A DNA stretch of 64,000 bases. It comes from Acanthochromis polyacanthus (Eukaryota > Chordata > Actinopteri > Pomacentridae). A program made the translations under genes and the position numbers. This document shows positions 46,526 to 60,200 of this stretch, piece after piece (the stretch's first letter is position 1; the number at the start of each line of letters is the position of its first letter). The stretch spans positions 18,695,858 to 18,759,857 of the forward strand of contig NC_067117.1 of the NCBI RefSeq assembly GCF_021347895.1, in the 5' to 3' direction. The notes beneath the pieces were generated by a model. The model saw nothing but the letters and a program-made list of their open reading frames with translations, ran no database searches and was not told where the DNA came from.

Positions 46526-49500
46526 ATGGCTACGGACTCCTGGGCGCAGGCAGTGGACGAGCAGGAAGCAGCGGCGGAATCGGTGAGCGTGAACTTACGC
46601 AACACGAGCTAACCTAACCTGTTGTTAGCATATTTAGAGGATGCTTTGGCCTGCTGTGCCACAGTGTAAATGAAAATTATGTGTCCATTTTCAATTTCGA
46701 CTGTTTGAAGTGTTCGGCGAGGGCGCTGTCAGTGGTTAAACAGGCTCCTGTGGCCGTTCAGTTTCGTTAGCTTGTAAATCGAAACTACCGGCTTGGCGTC
46801 AGAGCTAAGTTTTAGTTAGCAGGAGCTGAATTGCTGCGTGCTCACTGATCTACTAGCTTTAGCGCTTAGCAGGCTAGCAGGTAAATGATGCAAGAGGCTC
46901 CAGAGTAGCTGCACTGACCAAGAAATAGCCACGACCGAGCCCGGCTTTAGTCCCTCTAAGACAAATAATAAAATGTTCTCATGTTGTCACTTACAGATCG
47001 GCAGCCTTCAAATAAAAGATAAACCAGAGGAAAATGGTGAGTGCATGCAGCTGAAATGGTGGTTAGGATGCAATATTCAGAAATCAGTAAGCGCAAAATA
47101 GCTTATATTCCTATTATTTATTGCAGGCACGGCTGCAAACGCAACAGACTCCAGCAGTGGAGCTGCAAAGTCAGAAGGTGGAGAAGGCAGCAAGTCTACA
47201 GATGACGATGACAAAGGTGAGCAATTTATTGTTTACATCCTTTAAGAAAATATTCATTAACCTGTAATATATCGACATTCTAAGAGGCTCATAAGATGCT
47301 TTGCCATATCACTTGTTGTTTCAGAGGACAAAGCGGCGCAGTCACTGTTAAACAAGTTGATCCGGAGTAATCTTGTCAATAATACAAATCAAGTGGAAGT
47401 TCTTCAGAAGGATCCAAACTCCCCACTCTACTCTGTCAAGTCATTTGAAGAATTGCGACTGTGAGAGAATCTATTTTTCTATTTTTCCTGTTACCACACA
47501 GTAAAATGGGAATCATGCGTCACACCATTAATTGTGGAGTATGCAGTTCTAGTCTGATATTTTTGTCAAATTCAGTGCACATGTCTTCGCTGTCCATTCA
47601 TTTGGCTCTGTTAAAGGGGAACAAAAAGTGGTCAACACACTGTTTTAGATTTTCCTGTGCACATTCTTGCTTGTGCAAAATACAGGTGCTTTCTGTTAGT
47701 CCGTGTAATTATTACCTATTGCACTGTAATAAGTCATTTATGAAGTGTGCACACAGACACCAAAATAAGTTTACAAAAAAGTGAGCAGGTGGTCTTAGAA
47801 AATCTGTTAAAAAAAAAAAAAAACTTTGCCCAAGACGTGACATTTACCCTTTTCCTCCCTCTTGCAGCAAACCACAACTGCTTCAGGGAGTGTACGGTAT
47901 GGGTTTCAACCGGCCATCCAAAATCCAGGAAACTGCCTTACCTATGATGCTGGCTGAACCGTGAGTGTACTTTACACTTTCTGTACATCGTGTGGAGACT
48001 TCTAGCAAACTGTTGTGTTTCTAGACTCACTGAAATTCCTCACACCAAGAAGTTACTGAATAACTTAATAATTAAAATTAATTCATTTCCCTCCTGTCTG
48101 TAGTGGGAAACCTGTCTGTAGTACCAAACACTTTTTCACTGCCTGTACCTACAAACTAATCTCCTTTTTCCTCTAGTCCACAGAATCTGATCGCTCAGTC
48201 GCAGTCAGGAACAGGAAAAACAGCTGCCTTTGTCCTCGCCATGCTCAGCCACGTAGACCCTAACAACAAATATCCCCAGGTTGGCGTTCACTTTTCTCAG
48301 TAATCTTTCTATTCTGTACATTGCATTGACAGTTTCTGAATTGATAAATGTCACTTGCTTTAGACAAAATCCTAAACACTCCTCTCACATCCTCTTCATG
48401 TGTCCTTTTGTGTCTCACTCTAATTGTTTGATGCTGACAACTTAAGCTGACAGGCGATAGCATTGATGTTTTCCTAAATTCGGTTTTCTCTCTTTTCCCT
48501 TCTCTATCAGTGCCTGTGTGTTTCCCCCACCTATGAACTGGCACTTCAGACTGGTAAGGTGATCGAGCAGATGGGTAAACATTATCCAGAGGTCCAACTA
48601 GTCTACGCCATTAGAGGAAATAAATGTAAGATTTCTCTGCTTTCTACTGTGCAACATCTGTACTGTCGTAGATTGAATTGTTCCTATTGATAGCCTTTTG
48701 TGTTCACCTCATTCCTTGTGTGTGTTCCAGTGCAGCGGGGTATGAAACTACAGGAACAGATAGTTATTGGGACACCTGGTACCATGCTGGACTGGTGTGG
48801 TAAATTCAAGTTCATAGACCCCAAGAAGGTGAAAGTGTTCGTGCTGGATGAGGCCGACGTCATGATCGCCACACAGGGTCACCAGGACCAGAGTATCCGT
48901 ATCCAGAGGTTAGTCTAAAAAATATATATATATAAGTCACTATCTGCTAATGGGTAAAATTAGATTTAGTATTTCAAAAAGTCATTTCTTAAGACTATTT
49001 TTCAGAAAATGGGCCTTAAAATTGTTTAGACAAAATAATAAAGTTATAATAGAAACAATTCCATGTGTCAGTTCTAATGATTTCTCGAGAAAAATAAGGT
49101 TTTATTTTCATAATCGATGAATAACGATGGTGCTGAGTGTAACAATTCCGATGAGCCAACATTTGGAGTTCACCTGCTGCTTTACAATTTATATTTGCCA
49201 CAAAACAAACTTTATTCTGAAAAACATAGATATTGACCTACTAAAAACAAGTCTAACTAGATTCAAGAGCATATTTATTTAATAAAAAAGGAAAGGAAAT
49301 TACAGCCCTTATGCGTGTTACTGCGTCCGTCAAAAAATCAAGTCGGCTGTCAGTCCGGATATCTCGACAAAAAACAGTACAACGAAACATTCTCTGCAAT
49401 CAATCAACCCACTGAAATATTTCCGACTGAAAAATAAATCATTTGTGGCTAACAGCCCGTCTGTGATCAAAATATATCGATCATATGATAACAAGATCGC

Positions 49501-51953
49501 TGTCTGTCAAAAATTAACGTACATAAGACGTGGTGGTATCTGCTAGATGTATGGGTCCACGTTGATAGGCCATTTGTCAAAAACGTGCCTAGTTTACTAT
49601 CTTTTCATATGTTTCTATTGTTAAGGCAATCATCAAAGAGTAATAAAATGTCCTTTGATTAATCAATAAAAGAATTTGAATTTCTAGATGATTTGTTACA
49701 CATTTATTACTCCTTAGCAGATTTTGACTCCTATATAAGTTCTTGTAAAAGTGTTAACTGGTGCGCAGCTTCATATTTGACACCTTTGTCTAGATTAATA
49801 CATTTTTAAGCTTGCTAACCTTGCTGCCCTGACCTCTCTGCTGCCCAGGATGCTTCCTAAAAACTGCCAGATGTTGCTGTTCTCAGCCACATTTGAAGAC
49901 TCGGTGTGGCACTTCGCTCAGCGCATTGTGCCAGATCCCAACATCATCAAGTTGAAGAGAGAAGAGGAGACGCTCGATACCATCAAACAGTACTATGTGC
50001 TGTGCAACTGCAAGGAGGAGAAGTTCCAAGCTCTCTGTAACATCTACGGAGCCATCACCATCGCCCAGGCCATGATCTTCTGCCATGTGAGTTCATTCAG
50101 TTCACAAAAGATCTGTATTCAAAACGATGCCTCTCATATTGACCCGACAATTCCTTTCATCAGAACTTGCTGTTCTACAGTATTTGTTGCTGAGCTGTTT
50201 CCCTCTAATCCAGAAGTGAAAGAACAACTTGGCAATACTAGTTAACTTACTGGAATAGTTACTGCGTCATAGCACCTACAAGCTTCTGCCAAGGTGCAAT
50301 TATCTTGTGACTCTTCCTGTAAATAGACGATTGTTTCCAAGTTATCTTTTCATTTATGATAAATTGTTACACAAGCACCTAGCATTCTGGTGAAGTAGCT
50401 ACAGCACACCTTTCCTTCTGTGTGATCCAGACAAGGAAAACTGCAGGCTGGCTGGCAGGAGAGCTGTCCAGAGAAGGCCACCAGGTAGCACTGCTCAGTG
50501 GGGAAATGCAGGTGGAGCAGAGGGCTGCTGTCATTGAACGCTTCAGAGACGGAAAAGAGAAGGTCCTGGTCACCACAAATGTGTGCGCTCGAGGTAATGA
50601 ATGACTAGTGACAAAATGAGTTGGCATCATGTGACCTTTAATAACCGATCGCATACAGAAAATGCATTCTCTTCATATTTATTCACAGCTTTGCACTCGA
50701 GAATGATAACTTTACAAATGTGGGGCAACTTCTGTATATGTGGATCAGAAAGAGAAACTTTAAAAAAAACATAGATCTTATGGATGTACACAAGTACAGC
50801 GACTGATATAGTTTTTGTCAGTACTGTTAGTGATATCATCAAGTATTAATCCAGGACAAGTCTTCCAGCAAGTGATATTTGCAACCAGTATATGTTTGTA
50901 GGAAAAATGAAAATTCCAGTGTTAAAATTTAGAATAATACTATCAAACTGAAATATAATATTACTGATAATCGGAAAGATGCTGAATATTGGATCCGATA
51001 TTCAGTCTCTCGTACAATGCAGTCAAATTATTAAAAGAGCGGTATGAGTTTATTGCTTTACCTCTACTCCAGCCTACTGTATTTGAGGGAGAATTTACAT
51101 TCATATTAGGTCTTTGTAGGTATTGTAGCCGTTTTTTGTCTGATATATATGTAAAAAGAGTTTCTGCTTGGTTCATTGGCATGTAAATTATTATTACATA
51201 TAAATACAGGCATGTAGAGCTGAAACAACGCTGTTGGCATTAATTGTAAACTGCCCTGTTTGAGGTTCATTTTGAAAATTTACTGGAAAATGGAAGAATA
51301 ATATAATTGTCCTACATACACACCTGCAGACCTGGCACAACAGCGACAGCTGGGATATACATGCCTACTTGTAATATCCTGTCATTCAGTGTCAGCATTT
51401 TTAAGACGGAATTGAAGCTCTGATGAAGCGTGTGAAATTCAAACCACTGTATGATGTGTGTTTCCTTGTAATATTTAATCTTTTTCACTGCTTGCTTTAC
51501 ATTCAGGTATTGATGTCGAGCAGGTTTCTGTGGTGATCAACTTTGACTTGCCGGTCGACAAGGATGGAAACCCCGACAACGAGACCTACCTGCACAGGAT
51601 TGGACGCACGGGTCGATTTGGGAAAAGGGGATTGGCCATCAACATGGTGGACAGCAAGATGAGCATGAACATCCTCAACAGGATCCAGGAGCATTTCAGT
51701 AAGTCTGACGAAAGAATCACACGTGTTTCTACTCCCATCAGATCAAGTTTAAAGGCAGCATTTATTCCATCTATTTTTGGTCAAGTGTTGATCTGGTTAA
51801 AACCTTTAGGGAGATGGTGGCTTACAGTCATCAGCCAAATGCCGTCTCCCTAAATGACACCCCCTATAATCTATGATCTCTCCTCCTACAGATAAAAAAA
51901 TTGAAAAACTAGACACAGACGATCTGGATGAAATTGAGAAAATTGCCAGCTAA
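46526..51953 (+). CDS. ddx19: DEAD-box RNA helicase DDX19 (Dbp5), mRNA export factor
   Basis: Twelve exons: 46526-46582, 46997-47036, 47127-47216, 47325-47460, 47868-47960, 48177-48279, 48511-48625, 48731-48908, 49849-50086, 50431-50593, 51507-51698 and 51892-51953, encoding 488 residues, close to the roughly 479 of human DDX19B. All helicase motifs are present: Q motif (GFNRPSKIQ), motif [11 protein letters not shown] with Lys153, [19 protein letters not shown] at 251-254, SAT at 283-285, ARGID, and [10 protein letters not shown]. The protein is an RNA-dependent ATPase that removes export proteins from mRNA at the cytoplasmic face of the nuclear pore, where nucleoporin NUP214 and GLE1 with inositol hexakisphosphate regulate it. 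The variable acidic N-terminal tail is spread over exons 1-4. The start lies in CACAATGG, a reasonable context. Mammals have a DDX19A/B pair; only one gene is seen here. Confidence 0.97.
48909..49848. other. ddx19 intron 8
   Basis: A 940-base AT-rich intron. Around 49300-49600 it holds sequence of higher CpG content than the rest, which might be an old insertion, but I found no terminal repeats or target duplication. Confidence 0.4.
50594..51506. other. ddx19 intron 10
   Basis: A 913-base intron. The part near 50970-51010 has ATTACTGATAATCGG and GGATCCGATATTC motifs that resemble the ends of a common fish repeat, but the match is too poor for a call. Confidence 0.35.
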
Positions 51954-52189
51954 AGAAAACGGCGTGAACGCATGAAGGACGCCGGCCCAACTACCCATCC
52001 CCTCTTCGCTCTCCAAGGACTGTATGCTCCTACAGTGTTTTATGCTTTTATCTTTTTTTTTTTTTAGCTGTTGGAGAAATGAGCAGAACCACAAACACAG
52101 CATATGTTTACATGTGGATATGTCTCCTCTCAGACAAATATTTTGTAAGTCTCTGGAACATACCCCATTTCACTCTTTGTACTTCTTTG

Positions 52190-52195
52190 AATAAA
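52190..52195 (+). terminator. ddx19 polyadenylation signal
   Basis: AATAAA about 240 bases after the stop codon, followed by GT-rich sequence. Confidence 0.8.
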
Positions 52196-52219
52196 GTCTA
52201 TGCGTTTATTGCTGTGTAT

Positions 52220-54230
52220 TGTGATGCTGTAAAAGCAGGCATAGTTGACCTTTTTATTAAACACACATAGATTTTAAACAACACTTTTTAGTGTTTGCTG
52301 TAGTGGTGGCATGATACAATTCTATAAAGAGATTCACAAAAAAACCTAATAGAAAAATAAGCATTCTATGTGCCACAAAGTTTTTAATATTACAAGTAAC
52401 CAAGTATAACTGAATGTAACCGTATCATGTGAACTATTACAGCTTTTTATTGTGCTTTGTTATAACTACCAAAACCGGTACAAAGGGTGAAATTGGGTAT
52501 GCTGCTCTGAGTGGTAGTTTAATCATTAAGATGTGTAATTTTGATGGTGATGGTTGGGGTTTCAAGGGTCTATGCAAACTTATCAACCTGTGATAGCTAT
52601 TATCAAATACTATCAACCTGTATTCTCGTGACACAAATTAATCCTGAAATAACCTCAGCTTTAGCATCAGGGTGTGTAGTCAAATGCCAAAACAGGCTGC
52701 CTAGAGTAATAACACACTACTAACTCCAAGTCATGGACATTTAGATGTTTGTGTTTAGCCAGTAATTAATCATGAGCCAACCACACATCTCACTCGCATG
52801 CTATTTATATCATTTTAAAACACCAAAATGGCCATTATCAGGACAGACGTGGCGCTGCTGCCGAGCATTAATCATTAGTCTTCTTTTTTTTTCTTTCATC
52901 TTTCTCATAAAATCTCATTTTGGTTCCAAATGTAAAACCATTAAGGTCTGATGTGATCTGTTTCCTTTGTGTCTCATTGTCCCACACAATCTTTTCAATC
53001 AGGGTCTCCAGTTGGACTATAGCTCAGCTACATTCTTCACCCAGACTGTGCTGTTATTAAGGATTGTGAGTTAAAAAAAAAAAACTAAACGCAATGCCTT
53101 CCTCAAGTGCATTATATATACATATGATTTTGTTAATATTTTAAGACATTGGGCTTAATGTTCTGACTAACACTTGAAATTTTGATTATATATTAATTAT
53201 GGGCGTCTTTAGGATGTGTGAATTCTCTTCTTGAAACCAAATGCTGAATTGACTTGAGGATCAGAGGACCTATGCTAATCAGACTCACTGTGTTGCTCCA
53301 ACATGGTCGCGTGGATAGAAAACATGTACTTGTGTACATATTTAAAATTTTATGTTAAAGAAATAGTGTTACTGAATTATTGAGTTTGTCACTTCTAAGA
53401 AGTGCAAAAAACATTCCTCGTGAGGTTCAATTTTGACAGACGCAGCACTTCGAATACGGTGAGCCTAAATCAGCTTAACCTCGCATCAGTTGGGTGACTG
53501 TACAAAATCAAGAAAATGTGTGATGTCTGGTGTATTTGATCAATGCGCTGGAACTTTAAGACCAGGGATTGGTCAGCCTGAACCTTCTACAAACCTCATC
53601 TGGCTCCCAGCGGCACAGAGAAGACTGCCGGTGGTTGTCCGGTTTTAATGGACTATTTATGGACAAACTTGCTGAAAATAATTAAACTCAGTGAACAGAT
53701 GCAGCCAAATTAGAAGCAAGTGACAGTGTGTTGAAAATCCACATGGTCTATGAAGACTTTTTGGGTAAACAAGCAATGTATGCAGTTTTTTTTGGACATT
53801 CGGATGTATACATTATCAGTGAGAGTGTGTGTGCACTTTGTTGATCCATATTGTAATGCCACTGTATGAGAGCCATGGACACAAAGCAGTTTTGGCTATG
53901 GAACTTAACATTCTTCCCCACATGTTGTATACCTTGTTTGATAATACCGACAACCTACAAAACCCAGTTCACAAATGTATACATCGCCTAACCAGGCTTA
54001 AAGCAAGTTGTAACCTGAAGGTCATGTGTAGACAATGATAGGTTCAAGGTGTGTGGTTCTTCTGTAGCTGAGCTGCGTTCATGGACACAGTTATGTATTC
54101 TTAATATGTTGAATTAAAGGAACATGTAGATGTTCATCTGTATGGAGCCTCATGCTTTTTTAAGTGTGAAAATGTAATATCGATCACTGACTCACAGTGA
54201 AGCTGTTGCATTTGTGGAAAAAATACACAT
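52220..54230. other. Intergenic between ddx19 and pusl1 3' ends
   Basis: AT-rich sequence with no supported reading frame or recognised repeat. The two genes converge here with about 2 kb between their polyadenylation signals. Confidence 0.5.
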
Positions 54231-54244
54231 ATAAAGAAAAACAC

Positions 54245-54250
54245 TTTATT
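54245..54250 (-). terminator. pusl1 polyadenylation signal
   Basis: AATAAA on the - strand (TTTATT on the +), 39 bases past the predicted terminal stop codon. Confidence 0.65.
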
Positions 54251-54288
54251 AAAAGAATTTCACACAATAGTTTAGAAATAAAGTAGCA

Positions 54289-57200
54289 TCAGTCCGTTGA
54301 GTTCCCTGTAGATGGATGCAGGTCTGAGGAGACAGGAACAAAGCTAACTCAGACATGTTCTGATAAAGAAAATGTGACACAAATCATCTAAACTCCTAAC
54401 AAATGAGCACCTAAGGCATCAATGGCAACCTCAAAAGCGACTATATGTCTGATATCTAGCAAAACTCACAGTCAATACTAAACTACATTTTATGCTTCAA
54501 AATATTGCTATTTTTGGTAGACAACTGAAAAGCAACTGGTAATCTACAACATACAGCAATCAGCCACTAGATTAAACCCACCGACAGGTAGAGTGAAAAC
54601 ACTAATTATCTCCTTACGTTACAGTGGCAGCTGTCAAAGGGGAAGTAGGAAAAACAGGCAGCATAAGGACCTGAATGACTTTCACTAGAACCAAACTGCG
54701 ATCGCCAAATGAGTCATCTCCAAAACGGCAGATGTGAGTCCATGCTGACCCCTTTCCACAGCCAAAAGAGCAGTGGGCATCAAAACAGAATCTAACTGGG
54801 AGAAGGTGACCTGTTCTGGTTAATCTTGTCTTCTTTCATGTCATGTGGACAACTGGGTGTAAATAATGTTGGAGAAGAGAGGCCAGCAGGATGTACTATA
54901 GGAAGGAGGCATGTCACAAAGGCAGTGTGATGTTTTGGTAAATGTTCTGCTGGAAACCTTGACTCCTGGCATTCATTTGGATGTTACTTTGACATGTACC
55001 ACCTACCTACACATTGCTGCAGGCCACATCGCAACAACAGTGACCTACTGCAGCACGATAATTGTTTAGGAATGGTTTGAGGAACATCACCAAGCGTTCA
55101 AGATCTTGAATTGGCCTCAAAAATGTGCAAATCTCAATCTAACCAAGCATCTGTGAGATGTAACTGAAAAACAAGTCTGATCCATTGAGGCCCCACTTTG
55201 TACCTTTCTAAGACTTAAAGGATCTTAATAATGTCTTGGTGCGTGATACCACAGGATGCCTTCAGAGGTCTGATGAAGTCAGTGCCTTTGTGGGTCAGAG
55301 TTATTCTGGTACAAAATGTTGTGGCTGATTGGTTAATATCAAGAAGTCTGTATAAGTTGTCTGTTCTCTGTTGTTCTAAGAAATGTCTGCTATAATACTT
55401 TTTCAGACTGTTTGATTTGTTGAAGTCTGAATAAACTATAGATTTTCAAAACAAGGCAAAGATAAGTCTTTCTCAATCTTCCTGCAACACAAGACTTGCT
55501 GTGTGATCCACTGTGTTCTTTGCATCTCTGGAGGCAAAAGGCCCTGGAACCTATTTGGCTCTTGATCTTCATACATTGTCAGGTGTTTCAGTTCAGTTAC
55601 CTTACTGAGTGTGCTACTGCCTCAGACTTGCAAAGTCTATCCTAGAATACATTTCTTGCCACGGGGATACAAACAATATTTCTGCATTAGAAGATAACTG
55701 TGATGTTGGGGCTTTGCTTAATCTATTCTGTCTGACTTGCTCACCTTCCTCTCTGTAGTCCACCCGGGCGAGGAAGAGGCCGTGGGCTGGAGCAGCCAGA
55801 TGCTTTGGGTAGATCAGAGAGTCTCGAGCCTCCATTATGTCTCTCAGCTGAGGCACTGAGAGCCGCCTTTGGCCTACAGCCACCAGGGCCCCCGTCATCC
55901 TCCGCACCTGCCAGCCAGAGCAGCACCTGTTACTCTTACATGAACTTAATAGCTACATCACGAGAGACTGCAGGACTTTATCATTTTATGCTGAATGATC
56001 CCACAGGTTTCAGTCACCGCCAGCAGATGGTGCTACCTGCTCACAACAACCTGCAACACATTTACACTGAAACACAGAGAAAACAGGCTACAGGCTTTCA
56101 AGAAATTAAGAGGAACAAACCTGCTTATAGAGAAATGATCTGCTTTGAAATTTCAGCTCCCAGAATGAAAACTCTCTGGAAAAAGAAATAAAATATATGT
56201 CATGTCTTTACAGCACATTTAAAAACACTTCACATGAAATGCTAATAAATCCTGAAGGCATGGAGTCAACGTAGCATCACTGACTGAACGTGCAATAATA
56301 AAGAAAGCTTAAATGTTGCCAGAAGGGTTAAAGTGTCACATCACTACATCCTGAATGGCTGTCAAATGATTCAGTCTCATAAGAAAAATTATATATGAAG
56401 AATATAGCTAAAAAAAGAACACCTATTTATTTCTCTAAGAGACAGAAAAGGCATAAATAAAAACTAATCTAAATGTTTCCTTGAAAATACATTTCACTGG
56501 TCTTGGCCAAACTGTGGTGCTGTCTCATGTCTATTACGTGTTGAGATGCGTCTCTCCTTTATCTCTCTTTTGTCAGACATTTCAATGCCATCCTCCTGTG
56601 TGGACTGAGGCGGATGTGACATTCATGCCAGACATCTGATGGAGCCCCTTACTCTCCTCATGTACAGATTTGTTTAAATGTCACATGCTGAATACGGCAC
56701 TGTAGCTTAGGCCCAACAGGATTATGTGTAATGCCATAGAAAAGATGAATCCCCCCCTCCTTTTTTTTTTTGCAATTTGACATTTAACTTCTTTTTCTGA
56801 TGTTTTTTTTCTCTGAATTTTAAGCCCGACGAGCCGTTTTGGATCTTCCTCTAAACTCTCTGACTTTTTTATTTTGGGGAGAAAAGAGTGAACTGAGCAA
56901 ACAGGCACATGGGAAGAATTGGGTCAAATGCAAATTTGAGTCAGCGCTTGCTGTCTGATTACATGTGACATGCAAGAAATGCAGAGGCAGATTTGTATAG
57001 CAGAGCTGTTAGCTCGTGGACTCTGTGAGGGACGTTATCTTTAGATGAGAATAAAGCAGCTGCACAGTCGCACATGCAGCAACTGGCAAACAAATAGACA
57101 CACATAATATGGTAATGTTCAGTACCACAAACTGTAAGATATGTTTGTATTTTTCCCCTTCCAGTCTCAACACAAGAGTATTTTGTGAATTTTTAAAAAT

Positions 57201-60200
57201 GTTCTGACTTTTTTTTTTTTTGCAGTGACACAAGTTGTAAACACAGCATTCACAATCTAATTTGATACTGCAAACTTGTTAGGAAACAGTTACTTATTTA
57301 CACATTTCAATATAAAAAGGCCTGCGTTATATAGTGTTTTTTTTTTTTTTTACCTTAGCTTGTCAATTTTGCCTGTCCTTTAAATATTCACACAATTGCA
57401 CAAACACACACATATTTCTCTGTCTATCTCACTAATTTAACAGATAGACATAATATGGTAATTTCCAGTGCAACAAATTGTCACAAGAGCAATTCTGTTC
57501 ACGATTTTGCTCAGATTTTGAGTAATTCAACAATTAATCAATTAGTTTGTCACCAGTCAATTAATTTCTAGGGTATACAACCATGTTAGCAGCTCGCTGA
57601 GGCTGCACACAGAGTTGTTCTGTGCTAACACCAACATGCTATCATGCTTACAATTTCAATTCTAACAAACTAGATACTGTAGGAGCCATATTTCCTTTAA
57701 TTTTTGTTTCTGTAATTTCTCACCCAAGACCCCAGGGGGCTGTATTTCTTTACCTGAGGCTGATGGCCTGGGCAGAATGAAGGTACTTAAGTGATTCTGT
57801 GATTTGGTTCAGGTGTTGTAGGACAGAAGTGAGACATACGGTTTGACTGTGCTCGACTTGTTGCGTTTTATTATTTTGTTTATGAACAAGTTTTAGTTAA
57901 AGGCAAGATCGACAATAAAAAAAAATGGGATTATTTTGACTCTTAAGAATCCATTTGTTTACTTAAAATTGAGTGTTCGTCAAAACTCTCGACCAGCTAT
58001 CCACAACCAGTAGGGCTAAGTAGAGGACATAGCCACTACAGTTTAGCTCGGAAACTTTCTCGTTTTGGATCGAGAGGAAGCGGACTTGTTGCCTTGGGAA
58101 CGGGACTGGAGCTGCACCGGAGCAGTCGTAGCCATCCAGACGCCAGCATCACACGTCGGGATGTCAACTCGTCAACGCCGGCCAACGCACGACTGGGATA
58201 GGAGGTTCAGCGCTGATGTTTCTGAATGGCCATTGTAAATACTGTGTGCACACATAATGGTACTTTGAGTGTAAATCCAATGCAGAGGAAAGTGAACCAC
58301 CTGCTGTTGGTAATGAGGAAAAGGAAGTTGATTCTGCAGTCCATGATCAAAAGGATGAAAACAAAGCTGCTGCTGATGAAGAGGAGATTCAGACTGAACC
58401 TCAGGATAGCATTTCAAATGTTGCTTCAGGAATCTCCAAAAGGCTGTCACGCCATTCCTCAAGAACCAGTTTCTCCAGCCAGTCGACCACAGCTTCTGAG
58501 CCCATCAGAGCAGAGGTGGAAAAGGCTGCACTCTTGGCTCGTGCTGCTGCTTTAAAGAATAAGCACGCTCTGGAGGAACAGGAATATCTTTTAAGGAAAA
58601 GGAGGGAACAGCTCGAGTTGGACACAGAGATAGCTGTCACTAATGCAAAGCTAGCTGTGCTAAAGGCCAGTGGCAGCAATAAAAGCAGCATTGCATTTAG
58701 GCACTCTGATGGGATGGAATCTTATTACAAACAGGGGGCTAAGCACAAGAAAGAGCAGCTAAGACCAATGCTAGATGGTCTGTGAGGCCGAACATGCTTA
58801 TTATGCAAACAGTAGCACTGAGCTGATGAATAATTCTGCTCTGGATCACAGAATTGATTATAATTCATTCTAAATGGAACATGAATGTCTGAACCAAACT
58901 GCAAACTATACAACAGCTGTTGAAACATTTCACTCTAAACCACAAATTTCAACCTCATGGTGGCACTAGAGGAGAAGTCAGAGGATCACTAAAGCCAGTC
59001 TGATTCATCCTCTGGGAAATACAGGGACGTGACTATCTCTTGGTTCACATTGCAGCCGTGGCTTAAGGAAACCACAAACAAGCAATTTTTAAGATGTTCT
59101 CTTTGACTTTGGGGCACTGTGATGGATTAAATATGCATTAACTTGTGGGTGTATGTCTCTGCCAAGTAGCCAAGTCGCAGTTTAAATTCAACTCTCCTCC
59201 TTCTCCTGAGTTGTAGTGTTGAGTACTGGTCAGAGAAGTGTTTTTACGGAACATTTTAATATTACACTGGCCTTTAGCATCACTTCCTGATGTCATCCTA
59301 CTAGACATGTGGGTGATATTTTGTCATAAACAGCGTATTAATTCACAAGTTATGGCCAGAAACATGTTATAGGAGGTCACAGTGACCATTGACCACCAAA
59401 ATCGAATCAGTTTATTCTTAAATTGAAAGGATTGTTTGCACCGAAGATGAGATTTCTTCAACTTGAAAACATACTTCTCCCAGTCACTTCAGGCACCGGT
59501 GCAGAGGCTTAAAGATCACTGATAAAAGAATCCGTTGTGAAAATAATTTCAAGCTGCAGCCACAGAGAGAGACTGAAGTGAAATGTGTTCAATTAGATGC
59601 AATTCTGCAACTTAATTCCTACATCAATGTGCATGCATATAATATAACTTACGCCTACTTTAAAAAAATACCACCACTTCCTGCTTGTACTCGTCTCTCA
59701 GAGGCTAAACTGTTTTTTTTTTTCCAGTAAGCAGATAACTTTTATAATAAAATAAAACAAAAAATTAAATAAAAACCAAAAGTTATAATGTTCTTATAAT
59801 GCAAAGCCAGTATGTCCCACACAAAGCTGTTCATTTATGCATGAAAATGAGATCAAATATTTCAGGAAGGAAATAAAAACTATTTTTTTTTCTGTAGCAA
59901 ATGGAGACCAAAGAACTCAGCCTCACATCCCACATCTCTCTGTTTTAGGATCAAAAATTTAGTTCAACCTTTGGCTTTTCAATAATTCATCAGTTTCTTC
60001 TCATTTTATCACCGTTACTTAGAATAGTGACCCTCATAAAAAAATAAACACGCTGCTCAGCTGGAGGCTTTCAATAACCTGGCGGAGGCCAATGTTAGCA
60101 CAGATCGGGTCATTCATGGGACTGTCGAGAGTAAGAGAGGGAAAAGGTTTTAGTTTGGTGAAAATGTGGTCGTGTGCAAATATGCTATGAAATATGTTAC

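Noticed and set aside
55614..55744. In-frame continuation of the pusl1 exon past 55745 to a stop at 55614
   Set aside because: A consensus donor (GTGAGC) at 55744-55739 and a phase-matched terminal exon near an AATAAA give a better gene end; the extension has no similarity to the family.
58401..58691. A 96-codon - strand frame
   Set aside because: Antisense shadow of the coiled-coil gag-like frame.
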